Below, one piece after another: positions 24,958-34,601 of a stretch of DNA of 64,000 bases. The position numbers and the translations under genes were made by a program. Where the stretch lies: positions 1,364,001 to 1,428,000 of the forward strand of contig JAIXWY010000011.1 of assembly GCA_027490995.1 (NCBI GenBank), in the 5' to 3' direction. Within the stretch, counting starts at the first letter, position 1; each line of letters begins with the position of its first letter. Origin of the DNA: Opitutaceae bacterium. Lineage in GTDB: Bacteria > Verrucomicrobiota > Verrucomicrobiia > Opitutales > Opitutaceae. The notes beneath the pieces were generated by a model. That model saw nothing but the letters and a program-made list of their open reading frames with translations, had not been told where the DNA came from and searched no databases.

Positions 24958-25587
24958 TTACTGGACCACGAAGTCCGAGAAGTAGATCTGCTCGGCAACT
25001 TTTCGGCCGAGCGCCTGATTATAGGCTGCACCGAGTTTCTCTCGCAGGATGTTCTTCGCCGCCGGTTCGTCCAGATCTGCAAGCGTCAGCGAAGAGAGGA
25101 CGTTCAGCGATAGATCAATCATCCGCGGGCGGTTGGCTTCAAACTGCGCCCGCAGGGTCGGATCACTGCCCGTGACCATAAAGGTGGTCTTTAAGTAGCG
25201 CGTCCCCATCGTGCCGGCGAGGTTCACCACGATGTTCTCGAAGGTGTACGAGTGCTGAGCGCCAGTCGCTTCACCCTTTTTGCTCGGCCCACCCTCCTTA
25301 TCGCCCTTCTCCGGTTTGGACGGCGCGGCGGGGGCAGGCGTCGCCGCGTGCGCGGGAGCACCCGAGGCGGCGGCTGTCGCAGCATCGGCAGGCAGAGCCT
25401 TGATCAGCTCCGCCTTGAGCTGCGGAAGGAGCACAAACTGCGCAACCGCCCACGACACGGCCGGGGCGAGCACCACCACGAGAATGACCGGGAGGAGCGC
25501 GCCAAGCTTCGACGGGGCCTTTCCGGCCGCGGGCGCAGCCGCGTCGGCGGCACTGTTCGCAGAGGGAGTTTCGGACTTCGCAGACAT
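24958..25587 (-). CDS. fliL: flagellar basal-body-associated protein FliL
   Basis: 209 residues, longer than the usual 150-180. One transmembrane helix ('LLPVILVVVLAPAVSWAVAQ') is followed by a long Ala/Pro/Lys linker and the periplasmic FliL domain ('YTFENIVVNLAGTMGTRYLK', 'LRAQFEANRPRMIDLSLNVL', 'VAEQIYFSDFVVQ'). FliL surrounds the stator and supports torque. The linker of about 60 residues is the unusual part. Lies between flgE and fliM. Confidence 0.93.
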   Translation of the reverse strand: MSAKSETPSANSAADAAAPAAGKAPSKLGALLPVILVVVLAPAVSWAVAQFVLLPQLKAELIKALPADAATAAASGAPAHAATPAPAAPSKPEKGDKEGGPSKKGEATGAQHSYTFENIVVNLAGTMGTRYLKTTFMVTGSDPTLRAQFEANRPRMIDLSLNVLSSLTLADLDEPAAKNILREKLGAAYNQALGRKVAEQIYFSDFVVQ

Positions 25588-25615
25588 GCGGGCAGCGAGC
25601 GGAGCGGAATAAAAA

Positions 25616-26485
25616 TCAGCGCTTCAGGTTGACGATGTCTTCGAGGACAGAGTCCGACACCGTCACGAGTCGCGAGCTGGCCTGGAACGACCGCTGCATC
25701 GTGATCATGTCCGCGAATTCCTCGGTCAGATCGACGTTGGAGAGCTCCAAGGTGCCGGCCTCAATGGCGCCAAGGCCATTCTCACCCGGTCCGTTTTTCG
25801 CTGCCGTTAGATTGACACCCCCGATCGGACCAGCGGCTTCAAGACCGGCAAAGAGGCTGTCGCCCACCTTCTTGAGCTCATTCGGATCATTGAAATTCTG
25901 CAGCAGCACGCGGTTCGTGATCGCCGAACTGCCATTCGAATAGAATTCGATCAGGTTTCCGGCTCGGTCGATCGAGAGCGACTGCAACGCCGTACCGGTC
26001 GGGGGAGTTCCGAGTTTGATGTCGCCCACCGTCGTGGGAGGCGTACCCGCGGATCCACCGGTGAGCCCTTGAACGCGATAGCCCTGGCTTGTCACCAGAT
26101 TACCTTCGTAGTCCAACCGGAAGCCACCCGCCCGCGTCACGTACTGTGCGTCGTCCGTCGGATTCACGACGCGGAAGAATCCACTGCCGGAGATGCCGAG
26201 ATCCGTGATCACCCCGGTCCCGTTCAGCGCACCCTGCGTGAACTTGCCCGCGACGGCGTTCAACTTCACGCCGGTGCCCACCTGCGTGGAGGAGAGGGCG
26301 ACGACGCTCGAGGCAGACGGCACCGCGCTGCGGACCGTATTGCTGAAGCTGTCCGAGAAGGTCGCGCGCGAGCTCTTGAAGCCCGACGTGTTCACGTTGG
26401 CGATGTTATTGCCAACGACTTCGAGCCCCTTGGAGAAGGAGCGGAGGGCGCTAACGCCGGTGTTGAGGGTACCGAGGAGTGACAT
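25616..26485 (-). CDS. flgE: flagellar hook protein FlgE, short form
   Basis: 289 residues, well below the ~400 of enteric FlgE, so the outer D2-type domain is reduced. N-terminal 'LLGTLNTGVSALRSFSKGLE' and 'VVGNNIANVNTSGFKSSRAT', with C-terminal 'VDLTEEFADMITMQRSFQAS', are diagnostic of the rod/hook family. The position between flgD and fliL, and 'GISGSGFFRVVNP', favour FlgE over FlgF/FlgG, both of which are present elsewhere. It forms the hook. Confidence 0.88.
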   Translation of the reverse strand: MSLLGTLNTGVSALRSFSKGLEVVGNNIANVNTSGFKSSRATFSDSFSNTVRSAVPSASSVVALSSTQVGTGVKLNAVAGKFTQGALNGTGVITDLGISGSGFFRVVNPTDDAQYVTRAGGFRLDYEGNLVTSQGYRVQGLTGGSAGTPPTTVGDIKLGTPPTGTALQSLSIDRAGNLIEFYSNGSSAITNRVLLQNFNDPNELKKVGDSLFAGLEAAGPIGGVNLTAAKNGPGENGLGAIEAGTLELSNVDLTEEFADMITMQRSFQASSRLVTVSDSVLEDIVNLKR

Positions 26486-26550
26486 GGATTTGAAGGAGAG
26501 GTTATGGGTTGTCTTGGAAGTGTGTTGTTCAGTGGCGGCTCACTCGCGGG

Positions 26551-27009
26551 TTACGCCGCCGGTCGCGGCTCCGTCGGCGCGAAGAGCTCGACGCGTGTGA
26601 CGGCAGAGGCCGGGTAGAGCTTGCCGTCGATCAACAGCCGAGGCGTTGCGCCACTGCTGTCGATCGCCTGCACCACCCCCGTGAGGGTCTGATCCTCACC
26701 GGACTTGACGGTGACCTGCCGACCGAGCATCGAGCCGGCGGAATTCAGCTCGTTCAAACTCCGCAGGACCGAGAACTCGCGGGCCAGCTGCGAGCTTTGT
26801 TCGAGGCTGCTGAACTGCGCCATCTGCGCGATGAAGGCGGTATCTTCCATGGGCTTCAGCGGGTCCTGACTCGAGAGCTGGACCGTGATGAGCTTGAGAA
26901 AATCTTCCTGACCGAGAGTGCGCTTGGTCACACGAGCGGTGGCAGCATTGGCCGGATTCGCGGTCAGCGCCGCAATCGAGGGCGAGGAGGTGGCGGAAGA
27001 GACAGGCAT
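26551..27009 (-). CDS. flgD: hook capping protein FlgD, minimal form
   Basis: 152 residues. The conserved N-terminal capping segment is clear: '[20 protein letters not shown]', '[20 protein letters not shown]'. The remainder keeps a short tudor-like domain ('[20 protein letters not shown]') but seems to lack the extra Ig-like domain of larger FlgD proteins. FlgD caps the growing hook. It is preceded by fliK (12 bases) and followed by flgE. Confidence 0.93.
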   Translation of the reverse strand: MPVSSATSSPSIAALTANPANAATARVTKRTLGQEDFLKLITVQLSSQDPLKPMEDTAFIAQMAQFSSLEQSSQLAREFSVLRSLNELNSAGSMLGRQVTVKSGEDQTLTGVVQAIDSSGATPRLLIDGKLYPASAVTRVELFAPTEPRPAA

Positions 27010-27021
27010 GGGATGAGTGAT

Positions 27022-28803
27022 TTAGGCGAACACGCTCAGGCGGTGACGGCTTCCGCCATCGTTAAGTCGGGTCGAATCGGCCGGCGACGCACCACGTGCC
27101 GCAGCGAGGGGCTGCGCGCCGGGGATCCGTTCGCCAAAAGTCCACTGCAGGGCATCACGATCATGCGATCCCCGGCGACTGGCGTCGCCATCGGGAGGCG
27201 ATCCGTGCGAGGAGGTCCCGGACGTTAAATCGCCATTCACCGTAAAGAGCGGCTCAGAGAGGCGATACGGCCGCTGATCGCTGAGGGTTGAGGCGTGCTG
27301 CTGCCACGCTGCGGTCAGCCGATCGCGCAGCTCAGGAGAGTCGGCACGGAAGGTCGCGGTCACCTCTCCTTCGCGATAGTCCACCCGGACCCAGATGCCT
27401 TCACCACCGACCTCCAACTTGAGGTCTACGCCAGCGCGATCCGTAGCCCAAAGAACATCCGCCGCGTCGAACACTCGCCCCACCGCGGTCCACGGCGCGC
27501 CGCCCTCGACCACGCGCACGTCGCCCACGTGCCCCGCCGCCACCAGCATCGGCACAGCGTTACCCGGCATAACGCCGAGGGTCGGAGTGGTGGAGGAGTC
27601 GCTTCGCATCACGGCCGACGTATTTGCAGCTTCGATGCCAACAGCCGAATCCACTTTGGCTTCTCGTTTCTGATCAGGTAATAGCGAAGCGTTTTTTTCC
27701 AAAACACGCGTCGAGCGAGTCTCCGAGGAATCGATCGTCGGGTGGGCCGGCAAACGACCGGAAAATTCTGCCGCCGAGGACAGTCGTTCTGAAGAATCGC
27801 TCGCCTGGTGGGGCGCGGCTGCACCGAGTGGATGGACGTGCACAGGCTCATCGCCCCGCTTAGCCGGAGTCGCGACACGCCACGCCGACGTCGAAGAGAG
27901 GATGGACTCACCGGCGGGCGAAATCGGGAGTCCCTTGGCCGACGCGGCGCCGGCGGTGAGCGAGGTCAAGGCACCACGAGTCGCTGCATCCTCAGCCGAA
28001 TCGGTTCGGACGGAGTTCGCCAGGGTCGCGCGATCGCGACCAGACGCATTCACGCGGTCAGATTCGATGCCGTGGTCATCACGGCGCCCCTCCGCAGGGA
28101 TCGCGAGGGTCTCGTTCGGGAAGGCGCGTTCAGTCGTGGCTGTCACCGCGTTGCTGCGGTGAAGCGCACGGTGGCCTTGACTCGGCTCGCCGTCGATTAC
28201 CCGCCCGTGATGCTCATGCGGATCCGTGGCCAGCGCATTCGGCAGCACGTCGCCTTGGCATGTTCCGCGGAAGGGGGTGTCGACGGTGCGGTGGTCGACG
28301 CGATCAAGCGGTACGGTCGAGAGAGCCACCGGAGCTCCCGATGGATTCGCCGCCTCGGATGCCACCGCAGGGTCTGCCGCCACCTCGCCTGCTTCGCCAC
28401 CACGGGTCTCCGTTGGCGAGAAGATCGGGTTCGAGACCGGCGGAGGCGTTGTGCCTCCTGCCGATGCCGCGAGCCAAGCAGTCGACTCGGAGTGCAAAGG
28501 TGTCCGATCTTCCTCCAACGGAAAAGCGGGGTCAGCCGGTTCGTCGACTGCGTCACGATCGGCTCGCACGTCGTTGCCCAGATCGCCTTTGCCGCTGAAA
28601 TCCGAGCTGCGACACGTTGCGACCCGCTCCTCGCTGAGGCGCCCGGGAGCCTCGCTACGCACCTGGACGGCGGGATCCAGCAGTGAGCCAAACGTCGCCG
28701 ACGAGTTCGGGGCGGAGCCCGATCGACTGGTTGCCGAAACATGCCGGGTCGGCGGCAGCGCTGAGGCGGCCGCTGAGGAAGAGGAGAAAGAGGGGGAAGT
28801 CAT
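27022..28803 (-). CDS. fliK: flagellar hook-length control protein FliK
   Basis: About 593 residues from the ATG at 28803 ('MTSPSFSSSSAAAS'), with GGAAGGGG upstream. Most of the protein is low-complexity Ser, Thr, Ala and Asp, as expected for the molecular ruler. The C-terminal 100 or so residues resemble the FliK switch domain: 'DLKLEVGGEGIWVRVDYREG' and 'SPELRDRLTAAWQQHA'. Position between motE and flgD is the standard place. The ruler region is poorly conserved by nature. Confidence 0.85.
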   Translation of the reverse strand: MTSPSFSSSSAAASALPPTRHVSATSRSGSAPNSSATFGSLLDPAVQVRSEAPGRLSEERVATCRSSDFSGKGDLGNDVRADRDAVDEPADPAFPLEEDRTPLHSESTAWLAASAGGTTPPPVSNPIFSPTETRGGEAGEVAADPAVASEAANPSGAPVALSTVPLDRVDHRTVDTPFRGTCQGDVLPNALATDPHEHHGRVIDGEPSQGHRALHRSNAVTATTERAFPNETLAIPAEGRRDDHGIESDRVNASGRDRATLANSVRTDSAEDAATRGALTSLTAGAASAKGLPISPAGESILSSTSAWRVATPAKRGDEPVHVHPLGAAAPHQASDSSERLSSAAEFSGRLPAHPTIDSSETRSTRVLEKNASLLPDQKREAKVDSAVGIEAANTSAVMRSDSSTTPTLGVMPGNAVPMLVAAGHVGDVRVVEGGAPWTAVGRVFDAADVLWATDRAGVDLKLEVGGEGIWVRVDYREGEVTATFRADSPELRDRLTAAWQQHASTLSDQRPYRLSEPLFTVNGDLTSGTSSHGSPPDGDASRRGSHDRDALQWTFGERIPGAQPLAAARGASPADSTRLNDGGSRHRLSVFA

Positions 28804-28876
28804 GTGAGAACCCCTTCCTTGGGCGAGATAGCCGCGCCTTCCTTGGCGCGGGAAAAACCAGATCGAGACGAAACCG

Positions 28877-29485
28877 CTACGGCGCGACGCCGGCTCGGGT
28901 CGCGTTGAGCAATCGCAAACCCTCCGAAAGCGACGCGGCACGCTTCACGATCGTCGGATCGTTTGAGCGCCCCATCTCCTCGAAAATCGCCGCCGTTTCA
29001 TTCGGCTTCATCAACGAAAGCAGCTTTACGACGGTCTGCTGATCCATTTCGGCGAGGATTCCGACGGCCGCGGGTGGAGACAGGCTGCGGTACGTCGCGG
29101 ACAAGGCTTTGAGATTCTTCACTTCCTCCGCCGACACCTCCGTCACCCGCTGCGCGATCTCCTTGCGCAGCGACTCGAGGCGCTGGCGCACCTTCTCCAG
29201 CTCCGCGGCATCGGCAGCGAGCCGCGACTCCCGCTCATCCAGAGCGACGGAACGGACCTTGAGAGCCTCACGTTGCGCCTTCAACTCTGCGGCCAAGGAC
29301 TCGATCTCCACGGTCCAGAAATCCCAAGGGCGCTCGGGCCGCACTGGCCGCGATGCTTCTTCGCGCTGGACCCGTAGCTCCTGCACGAACGATTTCGCGG
29401 CCACCGAAAGGGTGCCGAGCGCGACGCCAGCGCCTAGGACGACGCCGAGCAACACAACTCCGAGAGAAGAAAGAAACGTCTTCAT
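28877..29485 (-). CDS. motE: MotE-like flagellar protein (MgtE-N-type domain)
   Basis: 202 residues from the ATG at 29485, which overlaps the fliJ stop (ATGA). One N-terminal transmembrane helix ('LGVVLLGVVLGAGVALGTLS') is followed by a coiled coil (about residues 60-120) and a C-terminal MgtE-N-like helical domain ('RSLSPPAAVGILAEMDQQTV', 'LSLMKPNETAAIFEEM'). This layout matches MotE/FlbB-type proteins encoded between fliJ and fliK, which chaperone stator or basal body components. The name is by architecture and context only. Confidence 0.75.
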   Translation of the reverse strand: MKTFLSSLGVVLLGVVLGAGVALGTLSVAAKSFVQELRVQREEASRPVRPERPWDFWTVEIESLAAELKAQREALKVRSVALDERESRLAADAAELEKVRQRLESLRKEIAQRVTEVSAEEVKNLKALSATYRSLSPPAAVGILAEMDQQTVVKLLSLMKPNETAAIFEEMGRSNDPTIVKRAASLSEGLRLLNATRAGVAP

Positions 29486-29943
29486 GAGGCGGAAACTGTC
29501 TCCTCGACGGGCAGCAGGGGCGCAGTCGGTCGATCGTCCAACTCCCGCTGCTCCGCGCGGGCCACCTCGATCCGATGGCGTGCCTTCGCTCGATCCTTTA
29601 GCTGCTCCAGCAGGCGCACGTCGCGACGAGCGGCCAGCCACTCCGTGCGCCGCTGTTCGAGCGCCTGCCGCGCACGTTGCAGCAGCGAGGCCGCTTCTAC
29701 CTCCTGTTCGGCGCAACGCTGCTGGGCCGCCAGGCCGGCCGTCTGGAGAGCCGGACGAAACGTGCCCGCGCGCGAGGCCGCCAGCGCAGCTGCCAACGCA
29801 GCACGCTCCGCAATGACCTTCTCCAGCGCCCGCTCGGCCGCCGTGGTTTCACGCACTGCGCTGGCGAAGACCTCACGACGCAAAGTTTCCCGGACTTCAC
29901 GCACCACCGAAACGGAGCTCAGGGCAAAACGAAATTTCTTCAT
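29482..29943 (-). CDS. fliJ: flagellar export protein FliJ
   Basis: 153 residues, almost wholly coiled coil. The N-terminus 'MKKFRFALSSVSVVREVRET' fits the FliJ pattern of a basic-aromatic start followed by a long helix. FliJ links the FliI ATPase ring to FlhA. It overlaps fliI upstream and the MotE-like gene downstream, both by ATGA junctions. Sequence conservation of FliJ is weak, so position carries much of the weight. Confidence 0.88.
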   Translation of the reverse strand: MKKFRFALSSVSVVREVRETLRREVFASAVRETTAAERALEKVIAERAALAAALAASRAGTFRPALQTAGLAAQQRCAEQEVEAASLLQRARQALEQRRTEWLAARRDVRLLEQLKDRAKARHRIEVARAEQRELDDRPTAPLLPVEETVSAS

Positions 29944-31286
29944 CGGTTCTCTCCTCCCACCGGTCCCAGCAGTTGCTGAAGCCGCGCAAAGGTGTCGGCG
30001 CGCTCGGTTCGTTCTTCGATCGACTGACAGAGAAAGCCCCGCAGCGGCTCATGCAGGGCGACGGCGCGGTCCAGCGCGGGATTAGCCCCCTTCTGGTGCG
30101 CGCCAATCGTGATGAGATCCTCGTTGCGCCGATAGACCGCGAGGTGCTCCCGGGCCTTCCCGGCCAGCGTCACCTGCTCCGGGCGACAGACATCGCGCAC
30201 CAGACGCGATACGCTCTCAAGGACATCAATCGCCGGATAGTGGTTCGCCTGCGCGAGGGCCCGCGAGAGCACGATATGTCCATCGAGTATGCCTCGTACG
30301 GTGTCCGCGACGGGCTCGTTGAAGTCATCGCCTTCGACGAGGACCGTGTACAAGGCGGTGATGGTGCCGGTTTCTCCGGAACCGGCACGTTCCAGCAGCC
30401 GCGGCAACTGCGCGAACACGCTCGGGGTATAACCGCGCGTCGCCGGAGGTTCTCCCACTGCCAAGCCGATCTCTCGCTGCGCCATCGCGAATCGCGTCAC
30501 GCTATCCATGAGCAGCAGCACGTTTGACCCGGCATCGCGATAGGCCTCAGCGATGGCTGTCGCCGTACCCGCGGCACGCAAACGCAGCGGCGCCGGGGTA
30601 TCACTCGTGGAGCAGACCACCACCGCACGGGCCAAGCCCTCGGGACCAAGATCCTTCTCGAGGAACTCCCGAAGTTCGCGGCCACGCTCGCCCACCAAGC
30701 CGATGACCACAACATCTGCCTTGGCCCCGCGTGCGATCATCGAGAGCAGCGTCGACTTACCAACGCCAGAGCCCGCAAACAGCCCTACCCGCTGCCCGCG
30801 CCCCAGTGGGGTGAAGGCATCAATCGCGCGGACTCCGGTCACGAACGGTTCAAGAATACGACGACGGCGCAGCGGATGGGGAGGGCGGCCAGACGATGCG
30901 GAGGGACGAGCCATTTCGACCGGCCCAAGGCCGTCGATGGGGCGACCGAGGGCGTCGAGCACACGGCCCAGCAACTGCGGTCCAACAACCGGAACCAGCG
31001 GCCGATCACACGCGACGACCTCTGCGCCCGCATGCAGCCCCGCCATTTCCCCGAGCGGCATGAGCAGCACCCGCTGGCCTCGGAACCCGACCACTTCGGC
31101 CAGCTCGTCGACGTCTCCGCGCGCCGAACGCAGCGCGCAGAGCTCACCCAGCCCCACGTTCGGTCCGTCGCTTTCGACGATGAGCCCCGCCACTCCGGTG
31201 ACGCGGCCGACACGGCGTACTGCGGGCGCCGTCCGCACCTGAGAACGCAACGTATGGATCAACTCGGGAATCGCAGGCGTGCTCAT
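29940..31286 (-). CDS. fliI: flagellum-specific ATPase FliI
   Basis: 448 residues, F1-beta-like. Walker A 'GLFAGSGVGKSTLLSMIARG', Walker B region 'NVLLLMDSVTRFAMAQREIG', and 'ERGRELREFLEKDL' are all present. Together with 'TALYTVLVEGDDFNEPVADT' these separate FliI from F1 ATPase and from the Rho factor. FliI powers and orders export substrates with FliH and FliJ. It overlaps fliH and fliJ by ATGA junctions. Confidence 0.98.
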   Translation of the reverse strand: MSTPAIPELIHTLRSQVRTAPAVRRVGRVTGVAGLIVESDGPNVGLGELCALRSARGDVDELAEVVGFRGQRVLLMPLGEMAGLHAGAEVVACDRPLVPVVGPQLLGRVLDALGRPIDGLGPVEMARPSASSGRPPHPLRRRRILEPFVTGVRAIDAFTPLGRGQRVGLFAGSGVGKSTLLSMIARGAKADVVVIGLVGERGRELREFLEKDLGPEGLARAVVVCSTSDTPAPLRLRAAGTATAIAEAYRDAGSNVLLLMDSVTRFAMAQREIGLAVGEPPATRGYTPSVFAQLPRLLERAGSGETGTITALYTVLVEGDDFNEPVADTVRGILDGHIVLSRALAQANHYPAIDVLESVSRLVRDVCRPEQVTLAGKAREHLAVYRRNEDLITIGAHQKGANPALDRAVALHEPLRGFLCQSIEERTERADTFARLQQLLGPVGGENR

Positions 31287-31882
31287 GGCTGCTGCTCGGC
31301 TGATTCCGGGGTCAGCTCCCGTCGCAAGGAGTTGAGCTTCGACTCGAGGCGCGCGTCGGTGAGACCAAAACGGCTCCGGACCTGGCAGTCACCCGCGTGC
31401 AGTGAGGGCACCGTGGTCACCCGAAGCCCCGGATACCGGGAGCGCCACATGTTATCTACCTGCTCGAGTCGCTCGGCGTCGGCCGGGCTCACCAGCAGCT
31501 CAAGGGCTTCAACGTCGGGATACAGTTGGTCGAGCGCTTCGGTACACACGGCCACCACGCGTTCCGGCGTGGGCTCGTAACCCGCGAGCAGGCGTCGGGC
31601 GATCTCGACGGCAAGCGCCGGCAACGTGGCCTGCAACTGGTTCGTGATCCGCTGATCGACCTCCGCAAGCTGGGTCAGGAGGCCTTGCTGCAGATCCTGA
31701 ACGTCGCGCCGGAACTCAACCAGCTGTTGGTCCGCAAAGGCCCGCGCCGCATCGCTGCCCTTTTGGTACGCCTCGAGGCGAATCGCCGCTAGGGCTCCTT
31801 CCGTCATCCACGTCCCATCGCGGCCGGGCACATAGGCTCCGGCAAGGGGACGATCAAAAGCAACCAGCGTCGTTGTCGGCAT
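31283..31882 (-). CDS. fliH: flagellar assembly protein FliH
   Basis: 199 residues. The long helical middle ('GLLTQLAEVDQRITNQLQAT') and C-terminal 'RVVAVCTEALDQLYPDVEAL', 'RSRFGLTDARLESKLNSLRR' resemble FliH and V/F-ATPase peripheral-stalk proteins. FliH regulates FliI and ties it to FliN. Located between fliG and fliI, as usual. No SD sequence is evident. Confidence 0.9.
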   Translation of the reverse strand: MPTTTLVAFDRPLAGAYVPGRDGTWMTEGALAAIRLEAYQKGSDAARAFADQQLVEFRRDVQDLQQGLLTQLAEVDQRITNQLQATLPALAVEIARRLLAGYEPTPERVVAVCTEALDQLYPDVEALELLVSPADAERLEQVDNMWRSRYPGLRVTTVPSLHAGDCQVRSRFGLTDARLESKLNSLRRELTPESAEQQP

Positions 31883-31897
31883 GCGCGGTTCCCCAGC

Positions 31898-32953
31898 TCA
31901 GGAAAGCGTCTGCGCCGCATCGCCATCGAGGGTGACCGCACCCTCCTCCTCAAGGCGGCGGACGACTTGGATCACGGAGTCCTGCGCGGCGTCGACTTCC
32001 TTCCGCCGCACCGCACCGAGCATCCCGATCTCGTCGCGGAGGCTCTCGGCGGCGCGCTTGGAAATGGCGCCGAAGACTTTATCTTTGAGGCCTTCGCTTG
32101 CACCCTTGAGCGAGAGGGCGAGATTCGAGGAATCGACCTCGCGGAGGACGCGCTGCAAGTCTGAAGGCGTGAGCCGCGAGAGATCCTCGAAGCTAAAGAG
32201 TCTCCGTCGCACCGCCGCCCCCAGGGTCGCATTGCGCTCTTCCAAACGCGTCAGCACCGTCTTCGAGGTCGCCTTGTCGAGGCCGTTCAGCAGATCCGCG
32301 ACCGCACGGACACCTCCGCTCGCCTGAAGGGTCGGACGCGGGCCCGCTTCAAGGTGACGGCCCAGACTGCGGACAATCTTGCCCACCAGAGCAGTGGACG
32401 TCCGATCAATGATGCCAAGGCGCTCGATGACCTCTTCCCGGACCTCGGGGACCAGCAGTCCGAAGACCTCGGCCGCTTTCGCGCTAGTCAAGTGTGAGAG
32501 CACGAAGGCAATGGTCTGCGGATGCTCCGCTCGGAGGAGGTTGAAGATCTGTCGCCCCTCCATTTCACCGAAGTCCCGCAGGGCGTCAGCCGTCGCCGCC
32601 CCGTCGGTCATGCCTGCTCGCCCAAGAATCGAGTTGGCCCGATGATCCCCACGCACTTTCTCGACCGCGCGCTTCGCGAAATCAAGGCCTCCTAGGCTGG
32701 ACGACACACTGTCACCGATCAGGGGTGCGAACTCCTCCAGCACTTGGCGCCGCACGACATCCGGCACCATCGGAAATCCTCCCATCTCTCGGCAAAGTAG
32801 CTCGATCTGGCCATCATCAAACGACCGCAGGATCTCTGCCGCCGCCTCGGGCCCGATCACAATCAGGAAAAGCGCGAGTTTCTGCATTCGCGTCAGCTTG
32901 GCATAGTCGATCGCGACGGGGCCGTCGCTGGTGGGGGAAGGGAGCGTGGACAT
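31898..32953 (-). CDS. fliG: flagellar motor switch protein FliG
   Basis: 351 residues. The N-terminal 'LTRMQKLALFLIVIGPEAAA', the middle ARM-type 'LLRAEHPQTIAFVLSHLTSA' and the C-terminal torque helix region 'FSFEDLSRLTPSDLQRVLRE' identify FliG. It binds the MS ring through its N-terminus and contacts MotA through the charged C-terminal helix. Expected neighbours fliF and fliH flank it. Confidence 0.97.
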   Translation of the reverse strand: MSTLPSPTSDGPVAIDYAKLTRMQKLALFLIVIGPEAAAEILRSFDDGQIELLCREMGGFPMVPDVVRRQVLEEFAPLIGDSVSSSLGGLDFAKRAVEKVRGDHRANSILGRAGMTDGAATADALRDFGEMEGRQIFNLLRAEHPQTIAFVLSHLTSAKAAEVFGLLVPEVREEVIERLGIIDRTSTALVGKIVRSLGRHLEAGPRPTLQASGGVRAVADLLNGLDKATSKTVLTRLEERNATLGAAVRRRLFSFEDLSRLTPSDLQRVLREVDSSNLALSLKGASEGLKDKVFGAISKRAAESLRDEIGMLGAVRRKEVDAAQDSVIQVVRRLEEEGAVTLDGDAAQTLS

Positions 32954-32975
32954 AACGAGGGCGCGAGGGCTCAGC

Positions 32976-34577
32976 TCAGTTCTTCCGCACCGCGACCCAA
33001 TCCTTCAAGGCGGTCCCAATGTTCACCGGCTTCTGACGAATCAACTCGTTCAGCAACTCCGGCGTGAGGGCCCCCGCACCGAGGGGACGGCTCGGGTCGG
33101 GCGCCGCGGCGGTCAGCAGTTCGACCGGCACCGCCTCGGGCTTCTGACGCCCAAGCATCCGCCAAAAGACCGCCAGCACCGCCAGCGCGAGCGCCACCGC
33201 GAGGTAAGAACGCGCCCCCTCCACCCATCCCTGAAAACGGGTCGCGCTCTCAATGCGCTCCAACGTCACCGCCGCGACCGGCTCCGTCTGGAACTCCACC
33301 TCCTGGACACTCACCATCGACTCCAGCGTCTGACCTGGAGCCGGACGTACCCCGAGGGCATTGACCACGATCTGACGCAGGGCCTGGAGTTCCTCCTCCG
33401 TGCGCGGAGCCGGGGCTGCGACTGGCGCGGCGGCGGCTTCGGCGTCCGCCGGGGCCGGGTTCGCCTTGCGCCGCGCAATGAACACCGAGGCCGTGAGCCG
33501 CCGGACCGAGCCCGGCTGCCGCGTCACGTTCGTCACCGATCGATTGATCTCATAGTTTGTCGTGCGGTTCTTGCGATTTGTCTCGGTGACCGTCGTGGGC
33601 CTAGTCCCATCCGTGGCTGTCGCGCCGGGCTTTTCCGGTGTGTTAGCGGCCACGCCGACGGTGCCACCCGACCGCTGCTCCGAGGAATTGGCCCGATCTT
33701 CCGTGTCGATCTGGGAGCGCACCACCTGCCCCTCCGGATCATAGCGCTCCTCGGTCGTTGTCGTCGCTTCTGTCTCGATCTCCGCCGAGACTTTGACCAC
33801 GGCATTGCCCGCGCCGACGACAGGCAGCAGCAGTCCCTCCACCTTTTGGGCGAGGTAAGTTTCGACCTGCTGGCGATACCGCATCTGGGACGATGCGGTG
33901 CTCAGCAGCGGATCCTGCCGCAGGTCTTCCGACAGCACCCGCCCCTTCTGATCAACCACCGCCACTTGGTCGGGCTGCAGTCCCTGCACGGCGTTCGCGA
34001 CGAGATGCCGGATGCTGTTCACGGCCTCAGTCTCGAGGCGTCCACCGGCCAACTCGACGAATACCGAGGCGGTCGGCTTGATGCCCTGCTCGGTGAGCAA
34101 CAGCCGGTTTTCCGGTTGCACAATCATGACGCGCGCACTGCGAACGCCGTCTAGCTGGCTGACGGTGCGCGCCAGCTCACCTTGCAGCGCGCGGAGGTAA
34201 TTGGTCCGCTGCACGAAGTCCGACAGGCCGAACTGACCCTTGTCAAAAATCTCGAAGCCCACCCCGTCCCCGCTCGGCAGCCCCTTCCCTGCCAGTTCCA
34301 TGCGCAGGCGGTGGACCTGATCTGCGGGCACGTAAACCATCGCTCCGCCATTGCCCGTGCGGTGCGGCACTCCCTGCGCTTGCAGACTGCCGATGATCTG
34401 CGCGGCATCCTTGTCGGAGAGGCGACCGTAAAGGAGTTGATAGTCCGGCTGCCGCGACCAGATAACCAACGCACCGAGGCTGCCGATCACGGCGAGTGCC
34501 GCGACGATCAACGAGACGCGCTGGTTGAGTCCGAGCTGGCGCCACAGGGCCACGAGGGATCCGAGGAAGGATTGCAT
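32976..34577 (-). CDS. fliF: flagellar MS-ring protein FliF
   Basis: 533 residues. A first transmembrane helix near residues 20-42 is followed by the YscJ-type ring domains ('YQLLYGRLSDKDAAQIIGSL', 'QGVPHRTGNGGAMVYVP', 'ARVMIVQPENRLLLTEQGIK'), a beta-collar region, a second helix ('YLAVALALAVLAVFWRMLG') and a FliG-binding tail. FliF nucleates the basal body in the inner membrane. It follows fliE and precedes fliG. Confidence 0.97.
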   Translation of the reverse strand: MQSFLGSLVALWRQLGLNQRVSLIVAALAVIGSLGALVIWSRQPDYQLLYGRLSDKDAAQIIGSLQAQGVPHRTGNGGAMVYVPADQVHRLRMELAGKGLPSGDGVGFEIFDKGQFGLSDFVQRTNYLRALQGELARTVSQLDGVRSARVMIVQPENRLLLTEQGIKPTASVFVELAGGRLETEAVNSIRHLVANAVQGLQPDQVAVVDQKGRVLSEDLRQDPLLSTASSQMRYRQQVETYLAQKVEGLLLPVVGAGNAVVKVSAEIETEATTTTEERYDPEGQVVRSQIDTEDRANSSEQRSGGTVGVAANTPEKPGATATDGTRPTTVTETNRKNRTTNYEINRSVTNVTRQPGSVRRLTASVFIARRKANPAPADAEAAAAPVAAPAPRTEEELQALRQIVVNALGVRPAPGQTLESMVSVQEVEFQTEPVAAVTLERIESATRFQGWVEGARSYLAVALALAVLAVFWRMLGRQKPEAVPVELLTAAAPDPSRPLGAGALTPELLNELIRQKPVNIGTALKDWVAVRKN

Positions 34578-34601
34578 GAGAGGAGAAACAGTCGCGGGGA
34601 A

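Noticed and set aside
27295..28807. Long plus-strand open frames opposite fliK
   Set aside because: They are antisense shadows in high-GC sequence, with Arg/Ser-rich composition and no domain features. fliK is supported by order and its C-terminal domain.
17691..34577. Injectisome (non-flagellar type III secretion) instead of a flagellum
   Set aside because: Rod, hook, P- and L-ring, stator, FliK, FliL and FliA genes are all present in flagellar order.
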